From Streptomyces candidus (GTDB lineage: Bacteria > Actinomycetota > Actinomycetes > Streptomycetales > Streptomycetaceae): a DNA stretch of 64,000 bases. The position numbers were made by a program, and so were the translations under genes. Below the pieces are notes generated by a model. That model was not told the DNA's origin. It ran no database searches and was given only the letters and a program-made list of their open reading frames with translations. Positions 43,232 through 51,900 of this stretch are shown here, one piece after another. The first letter of the stretch is position 1. Every line of letters starts with the position of its first letter. The stretch covers positions 186,001 through 250,000 of the forward strand of contig NZ_JACHEM010000013.1 in NCBI RefSeq assembly GCF_014207445.1. Reading direction: 5' to 3'.

Positions 43232-43295
43232 GACGAACAGCTTGTCGATCCTTGCCCCCAAGGGGTGAGGTCGGTGCGGGGAGGTAGACTTAGTC

Positions 43296-43586
43296 GTGTC
43301 TGGCCAAACGCAGACCGGCGCATGCCCTGAGCGAACCTGTGTGGGTTGCCGGGAGCGAGCGGCCAAGAGCGATTTGCTGCGCATCGTGGTGATCGAGGGT
43401 GAGTGTGTCCCCGATCCTCGCGGTACGCTGCCCGGCCGGGGTGCTTACGTACACCCCGCCTCCGCCTGTTACGACCTGGCGGTCCGCCGCCGGGCGTTCC
43501 CCCGGGCCTTTCGGGGCCAGGGACCGCTCGACACCGCGCCACTGGAGAAATACGTGGCGCGCGACGTCGGGCAGGCGACACCGTAA
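43296..43586 (+). CDS. ylxR: YlxR (DUF448) family RNA-binding protein
   Basis: A 96-residue YlxR protein with the family signature ERTCVGCRERAAKSDLLRIVV near the N-terminus and DPRGTLPGRGAYVHPASACYDLAVRRRAF in the middle. It is nucleoid- or RNA-associated in other bacteria, with proposed effects on transcription. GTG at 43296 follows GGGGAGG by about 9 bp; a TAGACT box at 43285-43290 lies just before it, which might allow a separate short-leader transcript after the nusA terminator. Confidence 0.93.
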   Translation: MSGQTQTGACPERTCVGCRERAAKSDLLRIVVIEGECVPDPRGTLPGRGAYVHPASACYDLAVRRRAFPRAFRGQGPLDTAPLEKYVARDVGQATP

Positions 43587-43656
43587 GACGCAACAAACGA
43601 ACGGCACGGGTCCCCGTGCGGTCAGGTACCTCGCGAGTTGGAAGTAGGTCGAGATT

Positions 43657-43700
43657 GCGATGAGCACTCGATGAGTACGCGATGAGTACGCCCATGAAGT
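43657..43700 (+). repeat. Tandem 11-bp repeats before infB
   Basis: GCGATGAGCAC (43657-43667), TCGATGAGTAC (43668-43678) and GCGATGAGTAC (43679-43689) are contiguous, with a decayed fourth unit to 43700. Each has an ATGAG core, and the period is close to one DNA helical turn. They lie in the 155-bp ylxR-infB gap. Confidence 0.8.
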
Positions 43701-43706
43701 AGCGAC

Positions 43707-43728
43707 GGTCCGGCGTTCAACCCGGACC
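43707..43728 (+). promoter_or_regulatory. Hairpin just upstream of the infB ribosome site
   Basis: GGTCCGG (43707-43713) pairs with CCGGACC (43722-43728), 8-nt loop, directly followed by AAAAGGAG and the infB GTG. It could modulate translation of infB or, with the repeats upstream, form part of a leader structure. Confidence 0.5.
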
Positions 43729-43741
43729 TAAAAGGAGCGAA

Positions 43742-46700
43742 GTGGCTAAGGTCCGGGTATACGAACTCGCCAAGGAGTTCGGTGTGGAGAGCAAGGTCGT
43801 CATGGCCAAACTCCAAGAACTTGGTGAATTCGTACGTTCGGCGTCCTCGACGATCGAGGCGCCAGTGGTACGCAAGTTGACTGACGCACTGCAGGGCCCC
43901 GGCGGCAACGCCGGCAAGTCCGCAGCGAAGCCCGGCGCGCCCCGCAAGGCGACGCCTGCCAAGCCCGCGGCACCGTCCGCGGACACCCCGGCACCGGCGG
44001 CTCCCCGCCCCGGTGCCCCCAAGCCCGGCGCACCGGCCCCCAAGCCGGCCGCCGCCGAGGCCCCCAAGAGCGAGCCCACGGCCCCCGCCGCGTCCCCGGC
44101 CAGCGCCGGTCCGCGTCCGGGTCCCAAGCCCGCCGCGGCCAAGCCGGCCCCGGTCACCCCGGTGCCGCAGGCCGAGTTCTCCGCGCCCGCACCGGCCCAG
44201 AACGCGCCGGCCCAGAACGCTGCCCCGGCAGCGCCGCAGGCCCCGCGTCCCGCCGGTGCCACCCCCGGACCGCGTCCGGCCCGTCCGGCCCCGGCCCAGC
44301 GTGACAGCGCCCCCCGTGAGGGCGGCCAGCGCGACAACCGCGGCGGCGAGCGCGGCGGAGACCGTCCCGCACGTCCGGCCGGTCAGGGCGCCCCGCGCCC
44401 CGGCGGCGCCCGTCCCTCGGGTCCCCGCCCCGGCAACAACCCCTTCACCTCCGGCGGTTCCACCGGCATGGCGCGCCCCCAGGCGCCCCGTCCCGGTGGC
44501 GCGCCCCGTCCCGGCGGTGCCGGTGCGCCCGGTGGCGCTCCGCGCCCGCAGGGCGGCCCCGGCGGCGCCCCGCGTCCGCAGGGTCAGGGCGGCGCAGGCC
44601 GTCCGAGCCCCGGTGGCATGCCCCGCCCGCAGGGCGGCGCACCGCGTCCCGGTGGCGGCGGTGGCGCTCCCTCCGGCAACCGCCCGAACCCGGGCATGAT
44701 GCCGCAGCGTCCGGCTGCCGGTCCCCGTCCTGGTGGCGGTCCCGGTGGCGGCGGTCGCGGTCCCGGCACCGGCGGCGCGGGCCGTCCCGGTGGCGGCGGC
44801 GGTCGTCCCGGTGGCGGCGGCGGCTTCGCCGGTCGCCCGGGTGGCGGTGGCGGCGGCTTCGCAGGCCGTCCGGCCGGTCCCGGTGGCGGTGGCGGCGGCT
44901 TCGCCGGTCGTCCCGGTGGCGGCGGCGGTGGACGTCCCGGCTTCGCCGGCCGTCCCGGTGGTCCCAACGCACGTGGTGGTACGCAGGGCGCCTTCGGCCG
45001 TCCCGGCGGTCCCGCGCGCCGCGGTCGCAAGTCGAAGCGTCAGAGGCGCCAGGAGTACGAGGCCATGCAGGCCCCGTCCGTGGGCGGCGTGATGCTGCCT
45101 CGCGGCAACGGACAGACCGTCCGCCTGTCGCGCGGTGCCTCACTCACCGACTTCGCCGAGAAGATCAACGCCAACCCGGCGTCGCTCGTCGGCGTGATGA
45201 TGAACCTCGGCGAGATGGTCACTGCCACGCAGTCCGTCTCCGACGAGACCCTCAGGCTGCTCGCGGACGAGATGAACTTCGTCCTGGAGATCGTCAGCCC
45301 GGAGGAGGAGGACCGCGAGCTGCTCGAGTCCTTCGACATCGAGTTCGGCGAGGACGAGGGCGGCGAGGACATGCTCGTCTCCCGTCCGCCGGTCGTCACC
45401 GTCATGGGTCACGTCGACCACGGCAAGACCCGCCTCCTCGACGCGATCCGCAAGACGAACGTCGTCGCGGGCGAGGCCGGTGGCATCACGCAGCACATCG
45501 GTGCGTACCAGGTCGCCACCGAGGTCAACGGTGAAGAGCGCGCCATCACCTTCATCGACACCCCCGGTCACGAGGCGTTCACCGCCATGCGTGCCCGTGG
45601 TGCGAAGTCCACCGACATCGCGATCCTCGTGGTCGCGGCCAACGACGGTGTGATGCCGCAGACGATCGAGGCGCTGAACCACGCCAAGGCGGCCGACGTG
45701 CCGATCGTGGTCGCGGTCAACAAGATCGACGTCGAGGGCGCCGACCCGACCAAGGTGCGCGGTCAGCTCACCGAGTTCGGTCTGGTGGCCGAGGAGTACG
45801 GCGGCGACACGATGTTCGTCGACATCTCCGCCAAGCAGGAGCTCAACATCGACTCCCTGCTGGAGGCCGTGGTCCTGACCGCGGACGCGTCGCTCGACCT
45901 TCGGGCGAACGCGGAGATGGACGCACAGGGCATCGCGATCGAGGCCCACCTCGACAAGGGCCGCGGCGCCGTCGCCACCGTCCTCGTCCAGCGCGGTACC
46001 CTCCGCGTCGGCGACACGATGGTCGCCGGCGACGCCTACGGCCGCGTGCGCGCCATGCTCGACGACCGTGGCAACAACGTGCAGGAAGCGGGTCCCTCGA
46101 CCCCCGTCCTGGTGCTGGGTCTCACCAACGTCCCCGGTGCCGGCGACAACTTCCTCGTCGTCGAGGAGGACCGCACGGCCCGTCAGATCGCCGAGAAGCG
46201 TGCCGCTCGTGAGCGCAACGCGGCGTTCGCCCGCCGTGGCGTCCGGTTCTCCCTGGAGAACCTGGACGAGGCCCTCAAGGCCGGTCTGGTGCAGGACCTC
46301 AACATCATCATCAAGGGTGACGCGTCCGGTTCGGTGGAGGCCCTCGAGTCCTCGCTGCTCCAGCTCGACGTCTCCGACGAGGTCGACATCCGCGTCCTGC
46401 ACCGTGGTGTGGGTGCGGTCACCGAGTCCGACATCGACCTGGCGACGGGTTCCGACGCCATCGTCATCGGATTCAACGTCCGTGCGGCCGGCCGTGCTCA
46501 GCAGATGGCCGAGCGCGAGGGCGTCGACGTCCGCTACTACTCGGTGATCTACCAGGCCATCGAGGAGATCGAAGCAGCGCTCAAGGGCATGCTCAAGCCG
46601 GAGTACGAGGAGGTCGAGCTCGGTACCGCGGAGATCCGCGAGATCTTCCGCTCGTCCAAGCTCGGCAACATCGCGGGTGTTCTCATCCGCTCCGGCGAGG

Positions 46701-46906
46701 TCAAGCGCAACACCAAGGCGCGCCTCATCCGCGACGGCAAGGTCGTCGCCGAGGACCTCAACATCCAGGGTCTGCGCCGCTTCAAGGACGACGTCACCGA
46801 GATCCGCGAAGGGTTCGAGGGCGGTATCAACCTCGGCAACTTCAACGACATCAAGATCGACGACGTCATCGCGACGTACGAGATGCGGGAGAAGCCGCGC
46901 GGCTGA
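43742..46906 (+). CDS. infB: Translation initiation factor IF-2
   Basis: IF-2 of 1054 residues, longer than the E. coli protein (890) through a huge low-complexity region. IF2_N (residues 1-50, VRVYELAKEFGVESKVVMAKL), then about 50-440 rich in Pro, Ala, Gly and Arg with tandem GGGGGFAGRP repeats, a second IF2_N-like part about 455-530, and the G domain with GHVDHGKT at 556-563, DTPGHE and NKID. Domains II to IV follow to the end. It delivers initiator tRNA to the 30S subunit. GTG at 43742 has an excellent AAAAGGAG site. Confidence 0.97.
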   Translation: MAKVRVYELAKEFGVESKVVMAKLQELGEFVRSASSTIEAPVVRKLTDALQGPGGNAGKSAAKPGAPRKATPAKPAAPSADTPAPAAPRPGAPKPGAPAPKPAAAEAPKSEPTAPAASPASAGPRPGPKPAAAKPAPVTPVPQAEFSAPAPAQNAPAQNAAPAAPQAPRPAGATPGPRPARPAPAQRDSAPREGGQRDNRGGERGGDRPARPAGQGAPRPGGARPSGPRPGNNPFTSGGSTGMARPQAPRPGGAPRPGGAGAPGGAPRPQGGPGGAPRPQGQGGAGRPSPGGMPRPQGGAPRPGGGGGAPSGNRPNPGMMPQRPAAGPRPGGGPGGGGRGPGTGGAGRPGGGGGRPGGGGGFAGRPGGGGGGFAGRPAGPGGGGGGFAGRPGGGGGGRPGFAGRPGGPNARGGTQGAFGRPGGPARRGRKSKRQRRQEYEAMQAPSVGGVMLPRGNGQTVRLSRGASLTDFAEKINANPASLVGVMMNLGEMVTATQSVSDETLRLLADEMNFVLEIVSPEEEDRELLESFDIEFGEDEGGEDMLVSRPPVVTVMGHVDHGKTRLLDAIRKTNVVAGEAGGITQHIGAYQVATEVNGEERAITFIDTPGHEAFTAMRARGAKSTDIAILVVAANDGVMPQTIEALNHAKAADVPIVVAVNKIDVEGADPTKVRGQLTEFGLVAEEYGGDTMFVDISAKQELNIDSLLEAVVLTADASLDLRANAEMDAQGIAIEAHLDKGRGAVATVLVQRGTLRVGDTMVAGDAYGRVRAMLDDRGNNVQEAGPSTPVLVLGLTNVPGAGDNFLVVEEDRTARQIAEKRAARERNAAFARRGVRFSLENLDEALKAGLVQDLNIIIKGDASGSVEALESSLLQLDVSDEVDIRVLHRGVGAVTESDIDLATGSDAIVIGFNVRAAGRAQQMAEREGVDVRYYSVIYQAIEEIEAALKGMLKPEYEEVELGTAEIREIFRSSKLGNIAGVLIRSGEVKRNTKARLIRDGKVVAEDLNIQGLRRFKDDVTEIREGFEGGINLGNFNDIKIDDVIATYEMREKPRG

Positions 46907-46961
46907 CAGCCACGCAGCGAGAACCGTGACCCGGGGCACAGCCCCTGATGTCAGCAGTGGT

Positions 46962-47002
46962 CGGGGCCGCTCGGCGGAGATTATTTCCGTCGAGCGGCCC
47001 CG
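46962..47002 (+). terminator. Terminator of infB
   Basis: CGGGGCCGCTCG (46962-46973) pairs perfectly with CGAGCGGCCCCG (46991-47002); an inner CGG/CCG extends it. A smaller GGGGC-ACA-GCCCC hairpin precedes it at about 46933-46945. Confidence 0.8.
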
Positions 47003-47085
47003 GCCGTTGCGTGTACGGTTCTGGTGTCCCTGCCAAGCAGAGGCAGGGGTACACGACCCCGAACCGGCGGGACATCCGGACACAC

Positions 47086-47379
47086 ATGTATGTGGGGACT
47101 CTGTCCTTCGACCTCCTGCTCGGCGACGTACGGTCGCTGAAGGAGAAACGCTCCGTCGTCCGTCCGATCGTCGCCGAGCTGCACCGCAAGTTCGCGGTCA
47201 GCGTGGCGGAGGTCGGTGACCAGGACCTCCACCGCAGGGCCGAGATCGGCGTGGCGGTGGTGTCCGGCGACACGGGGCACCTCGCAGACGTACTGGACCG
47301 GTGCGAGCGCATGGTCGCCGCCCGGCCCGAGGTGGAGTTGCTGTCGGTACGACGGCGGCTGCACAGTGACGAAGACTGA
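47086..47379 (+). CDS. DUF503 family protein
   Basis: A 97-residue DUF503 (YlxP-like) protein: MYVGTLSFDLLLGDVRSLKEKRSVV at the N-terminus, FAVSVAEVGDQDLHRRAEIGVAVVS in the middle. Its fold is ferredoxin-like; it is always found beside rbfA and probably helps ribosome maturation, though its role is not established. The ATG at 47086 gives the family length; upstream in-frame starts would extend into the infB terminator. Confidence 0.92.
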   Translation: MYVGTLSFDLLLGDVRSLKEKRSVVRPIVAELHRKFAVSVAEVGDQDLHRRAEIGVAVVSGDTGHLADVLDRCERMVAARPEVELLSVRRRLHSDED

Positions 47380-47406
47380 GCACGTAATCAACAAGGAGAA
47401 GGACCA

Positions 47407-47856
47407 GTGGCCGACAACGCTCGGGCGAAGAAGCTGGCGGACCTCATTCAGGAGGTGGTCGCCCAGAAGCTGCTGCGCGGCATCAAGGACCCGCGGCTGG
47501 GAACGCACGTGACCATCACGGACACCCGCGTCACCGGTGACCTGCGGGAGGCCACGGTCTTCTACACGGTGTACGGCGACGACGAGGACCGCGCCAGCGC
47601 GGCCGCCGGCCTGCAGAGCGCCAAGGGCATCCTGCGCTCGGCGGTCGGGGCGGCGGCGGGCACGAAGTTCACGCCCACCCTCACGTTCGTCGCGGACGCC
47701 CTCCCGGAGAACGCCAAGACGATCGAGAGCCTGCTCGACAAGGCGCGGGCCAACGACGCCAAGGTGCGCGAGGTGTCCTCGGGCGCCATGTTCGCCGGCG
47801 ACGCGGACCCGTACAAGAAGCCCGGTGACGACGACGAGGACGACGCCACCGCATGA
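47407..47856 (+). CDS. rbfA: Ribosome-binding factor A
   Basis: A 149-residue KH-like cold-shock protein needed for late 30S maturation: ADLIQEVVAQKLLRGIKDPRLGTHVTITD and the VTGDLREATVFYTVYGDDED strand region. A C-terminal acidic tail (DPYKKPGDDDEDDATA) follows. GTG start after AAGGAGAAGG; its TGA overlaps the truB ATG (ATGA). Confidence 0.95.
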   Translation: MADNARAKKLADLIQEVVAQKLLRGIKDPRLGTHVTITDTRVTGDLREATVFYTVYGDDEDRASAAAGLQSAKGILRSAVGAAAGTKFTPTLTFVADALPENAKTIESLLDKARANDAKVREVSSGAMFAGDADPYKKPGDDDEDDATA

Positions 47857-48758
47857 GCGACACAGCAGTGAGCAGGACGCCGGACGGACTTGTCATCGTC
47901 GACAAGCCGTCCGGCTTCACTTCGCACGACGTCGTCGCCAAGATGCGCGGGATCGCCAGAACCCGCCGCGTCGGCCACGCCGGCACGCTCGACCCCATGG
48001 CCACCGGCGTCCTCGTCCTGGGCGTGGAGAAGGCCACCAAGCTGCTCGGCCACCTCGCGCTCACCGAGAAGGAGTACCTCGGCACCATCCGGCTCGGCCA
48101 GAACACCCTCACGGACGACGCCGAGGGCGACATCATCACCTCCACCGACGCCTCCGCGGTGACCCGTGAGGGCATCGACGCGGGCGTCGCCGAGCTGTCC
48201 GGCGACATCATGCAGGTGCCGTCCAAGGTCAGCGCCATCAAGATCGACGGCAAGCGGTCGTACAAGCGGGCCCGCGAGGGCGAGGACTTCGAGATCCCCG
48301 CCCGTCCGGTCACCGTCTCCTCCTTCCAGGTGTACGACGTGCGCCCGGCGGTCGCGGAGGACGGCACGCCCGTCGTGGACCTGGTCGTCTCCGTCGTCTG
48401 CTCGTCGGGCACGTACATCCGTGCCCTGGCCCGCGACCTCGGCGCCGGTCTCGGCGTCGGCGGGCACCTCACGGCGCTGCGCCGCACCCGGGTCGGCCCG
48501 TACGGTCTGGACGCGGCCCGCACCCTGGAGCAGCACCAGGAGGAGCTGGCCGTCATGCCGATCGCGGACGCCGCGGCGGCGGCGTTCCCACGCTGGGACG
48601 TGGACGAGAAGCGCGCCGGACTGATCATGAACGGTGTGCGCATCGACATGACCGCGCACCCGCGCAACCCGGTCGCCGTCTACGGGCCCGACGGGCGCCT
48701 GCTCGCCCTCGTCGAGGACCAGCGGGGCAAGGCCAAGAGCCTGGCGGTCTTCGGCTGA
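47853..48758 (+). CDS. truB: tRNA pseudouridine(55) synthase TruB
   Basis: A 301-residue pseudouridine synthase acting on U55 of tRNA. The catalytic aspartate lies in RRVGHAGTLDPMATGVL; KEYLGTIRLGQNTLTDDAEGD and SSGTYIRALARDLGAGLG are the further family motifs, and the C-terminal part is the PUA-like region. It starts on ATGA shared with rbfA. A perfect terminator follows, so the next large gene is a separate unit. Confidence 0.96.
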   Translation: MSDTAVSRTPDGLVIVDKPSGFTSHDVVAKMRGIARTRRVGHAGTLDPMATGVLVLGVEKATKLLGHLALTEKEYLGTIRLGQNTLTDDAEGDIITSTDASAVTREGIDAGVAELSGDIMQVPSKVSAIKIDGKRSYKRAREGEDFEIPARPVTVSSFQVYDVRPAVAEDGTPVVDLVVSVVCSSGTYIRALARDLGAGLGVGGHLTALRRTRVGPYGLDAARTLEQHQEELAVMPIADAAAAAFPRWDVDEKRAGLIMNGVRIDMTAHPRNPVAVYGPDGRLLALVEDQRGKAKSLAVFG

Positions 48759-48788
48759 CCCGCCCGCCGCGCGCGGGTCGGGCGAAAC

Positions 48789-48824
48789 CGTGGAGCGGGC
48801 AGACGACGTGCTGCCCGCTCCACG
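48789..48824 (+). terminator. Terminator of the rbfA-truB transcript
   Basis: CGTGGAGCGGGCAG (48789-48802) and CTGCCCGCTCCACG (48811-48824) form a perfect 14-bp stem around 8 nt, 30 bp after truB. Confidence 0.82.
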
Positions 48825-48876
48825 ATCCCCTCCCGCTCCCTCCCCCTGCTCCAGGGTCTGTCCGTTCCCGGCGTTT

Positions 48877-48910
48877 GATTCACCCCTTCGGGCGGGCGCT
48901 CGGAGTGAAT
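48877..48910. repeat. Second copy of GATTCACCCC element and ATTCAC/GTGAAT inverted repeat
   Basis: GATTCACCCCTTCGGGCGG (48877-48895) matches the element at 15572-15590 at most positions. ATTCAC (48878-48883) and GTGAAT (48905-48910) are also inverted with a 21-bp spacer, a possible operator for the large gene that starts at 48999. Confidence 0.4.
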
Positions 48911-48998
48911 GCGGGGAGTGACCGGGGGCGCTTTCGCCAGGCGTCCTTCTTTCGCTGATCATCCCCTGCCTACGGTCGTGGGCAGGGGGTGCTTCTTT

Positions 48999-51900
48999 AT
49001 GGCGTCGGTTCCACCGGCCGGGCCCGCAGGACCGGCCGCACAGGCAGCGCCGGTCGCCCAGGCCGTGCTCGTACGGATCTGTGACCCGGCCGGACGTCCG
49101 CGCGGCACCGGCTTCGTCGCCGACCACCTGGGAACCGTCGTCACCAGCCACGAGGTCGTCGACGGCCTGAGCGGACTGCTGCTGCACGCCCCCGGCGACC
49201 GGACCTGCCGGGTCGGGGCGGACGCCCTCGTGCCGCTGCCGGAGGCGGGGCTCGCCCTGGTACGGACCGAGGGGCTCGGAGTGCGGCCGTTGCCGGTGAC
49301 GGTGCGGGCCTCGGCGCCCCTCGGGTCGTACGTGCGGGTGGCCGCCGGGGGGTGGCGGCAAGCGCGGGTACTGGGGGCCGCGCCCGTCAGGCACACCGCC
49401 GCGGACCGCGTCCACCTCCTCGACCGGGCGATGGAACTGGCGATGGGCACGGCGGGCAGCGACGCGCTGCGGCCGGGCGGGGCGGCGGCCGGGGGGCCGG
49501 TGCTGGACGCGGAGACCGGGACGGTGCTGGCGGTGCTCGCGACGTCCCTGCTTCCGCACGCCCCCGGTTCCATGCGGGACGGGGAGGTCCCCGCCGTCCA
49601 CCGCGCGGCGGGCTTCGCCGTACCGCTGACCGGCGGGCAGGGGCGGGGCGGTCCGCTCGGCGAACTGCTGCGGCGGAACGCGGCGACCGTGCCCGCGTAC
49701 GGGAGGGACCTCAACCTGGCCGGGGCGCTCCAGCTCACCGCCACCTCGGTGGGATCGGCGGGTCCGGACACATGGCGGGAACCGGTGGAACGGTCCTGGC
49801 TCGTCGCGGAGTTCGAACGGTTCGAGGCGGCCCAGGCGTCTGTCCTCGGCCTGGTGGGGGTGCCCGGGACCGGGCGGACCACCGAACTGGCGGCGCTGGC
49901 CGGGCGGCGGGCGTGCGGGCCCGCGCCCGCCCCCACCGTATGGCTGCGCGGGGCCGACCTGCGCGACGGGGACGCGTCCGTCGCGGACGCGGTGGGGCGG
50001 GCCCTGGCGCAGGCCGGCCGGATCCTCGCCGCTTCCGGAACGCCGGGGGACATGGGGGTGGCCACACCGGAGCGGGTGGCCCGGCTGGCGCGGGACGCCG
50101 GGCGGCCGCTGCTCGTCCTCCTGGACGGGCCGGAGGAGATGCCGCCCGTGCTGGCGCACCGCACGGCCGAGTGGACGGCGGGGACGGCGGGCTGGCTGCG
50201 GGAGTGCGGGGCCCGGCTGGTGGTCGCCTGCCGTCCCGAGCACTGGGAGCAGGCGGGGGCCCTGTACCCGGCGGAGACGCTGCACCCGGGGGTGGCGGAG
50301 CGGTTGCCGCCTGCGGTGGCGCTGGGCGACCTGACCGAGCACGAGGCGGCGTGCGCGCGGGAGCGCTACGCGGTGCGGGAGGGGGCGTTGGGGGAGGCCG
50401 ACGCACGGCATCCGCTGACGTTGCGGCTGCTCGCGGAGGTGCGGGCCGCGGTGCCCGGGGGAGCGGTCGAAGGGTGCCCGACGCGCGAGGAGGTGTTCGA
50501 GGCGCGCCTGGGCCTGATGTGTCTGCGGGTGGCGGTACGGGTGGCCGCCGCGCACCGCCCCGCCCTGCGAGGTACGGCGGTGCGCAGGCTGGCAGCGGAG
50601 GTCTCCGGGCGGGTGCACGAGGCGGCGCGGCGGTGCCTGGGACCGGGGCAGGGAGAGTTGGCACGGGAGGCGTTCGAGGAGATCTTCCCGTGGCGGACCG
50701 GGTGGGCGTCGGCGGTGCTGACGGAGGGCGTGCTGGTCCCGGCGGGCGGCGGTTACCGGTTCGCGCACGAGGAGGTGGCGGACTGGGTGCAGGGGGCGCA
50801 CCTGGATCTGGGGGAGGCGGTGGAGCGGCTGGTGGGCGTCGGAGCCGGGGCGGCCGCGGGCCCGGGGCGGGTGCCCGCGCAGGCGGCGGAGCGGGGAGCG
50901 GCGGGAGGAGCGGATCCCGCCGCGCGCGGAGCCCCTGCACCCTCGCCTTCCTCCACGTGTGCGCCGCAGAACGGCCGGACGGCCGGCGCCGGGCGGGTGC
51001 TGCCCGTGCCCCGGCACCGGATCGGGCCCGTCGTCGAAGCGATGCTCCTGCTGGAACGCCACCACGGCGCCGGACAACTCGCGGCCCGGATGAGCGAGTT
51101 GATCCGCCGTCTCGAAGTGCTGGACTCGCCGGAGAGCGCCGACGCCCAGTGGTGGGCCGCCCACCTGATCAGCGACACCCTGGCCCGGGTGCCCGCCCTC
51201 GGCCCGTACAGCGGCGTCCTGCGGGAACTGGCGGAAGCGGTGACCGCCCGGTCGCTGCGGGCGGGCGGGCCGCAGGGGCTGGGCGACGGGCTGGGCACGT
51301 TCGGCCCCTGGTTCTGGGAGCGGCTCGGGGTCGACCAGGCCGAGCGGGTCGACCTGCTGCGGGTACTGGTGCTCGCCGACGGCGCGCCGGAGAGCGCGGC
51401 GGGGCGCAACGGGCGGCCCCCCGACCGGTACCTCGACGCCGTCGCACGGCTGCTGCGGGGGGACCTGCGACGGGTGCAGATACTGCTGTGCGGGTGGTTC
51501 GACGACGAGCGCGTCCTGCCCGGCGGGGCCGGAGCGACGGTCGCCGAAGTGGCGCAGGCCCTGCTGCACACGCATCGTCGGCCGGCCCTCGACGACCTCG
51601 TGGAGGCGCTGGTGGAAGCAGGACGTCCACGGGCCGACGAACTGTTGCGCGCGCTGGCGGCGGACGAACCCTCCGCGCTGTGCCGTGCCGTCGTCCGGTG
51701 GGCGCACGACGACCGGGTGGAACGGCGTGTGGCGGCTGCGTCGTACGGGCTGGTGGCCGCGCCGCACGCGACGGCGGAGGCGGACCGGGAACAGCTGCGG
51801 TGCGCGGCGCTGGCACTGCTGGGGCGGGGCGCGGACGTGAGCCTGCACGGGGCGGCGCTCGCCCTGCTCGTACGGGACCCCAGGACCCGGTCGCGGTACC

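Noticed and set aside
43657..43700. Tandem 11-mers as a CRISPR or centromere-like array
   Set aside because: Too few and too short, without spacers; a leader or regulatory function before infB is simpler.
48909..48998. Earlier ATG at 48909 for the large protein
   Set aside because: It lacks a ribosome site, and the ATG at 48999 has AGGGGGTG at correct spacing; the added residues look like untranslated leader.
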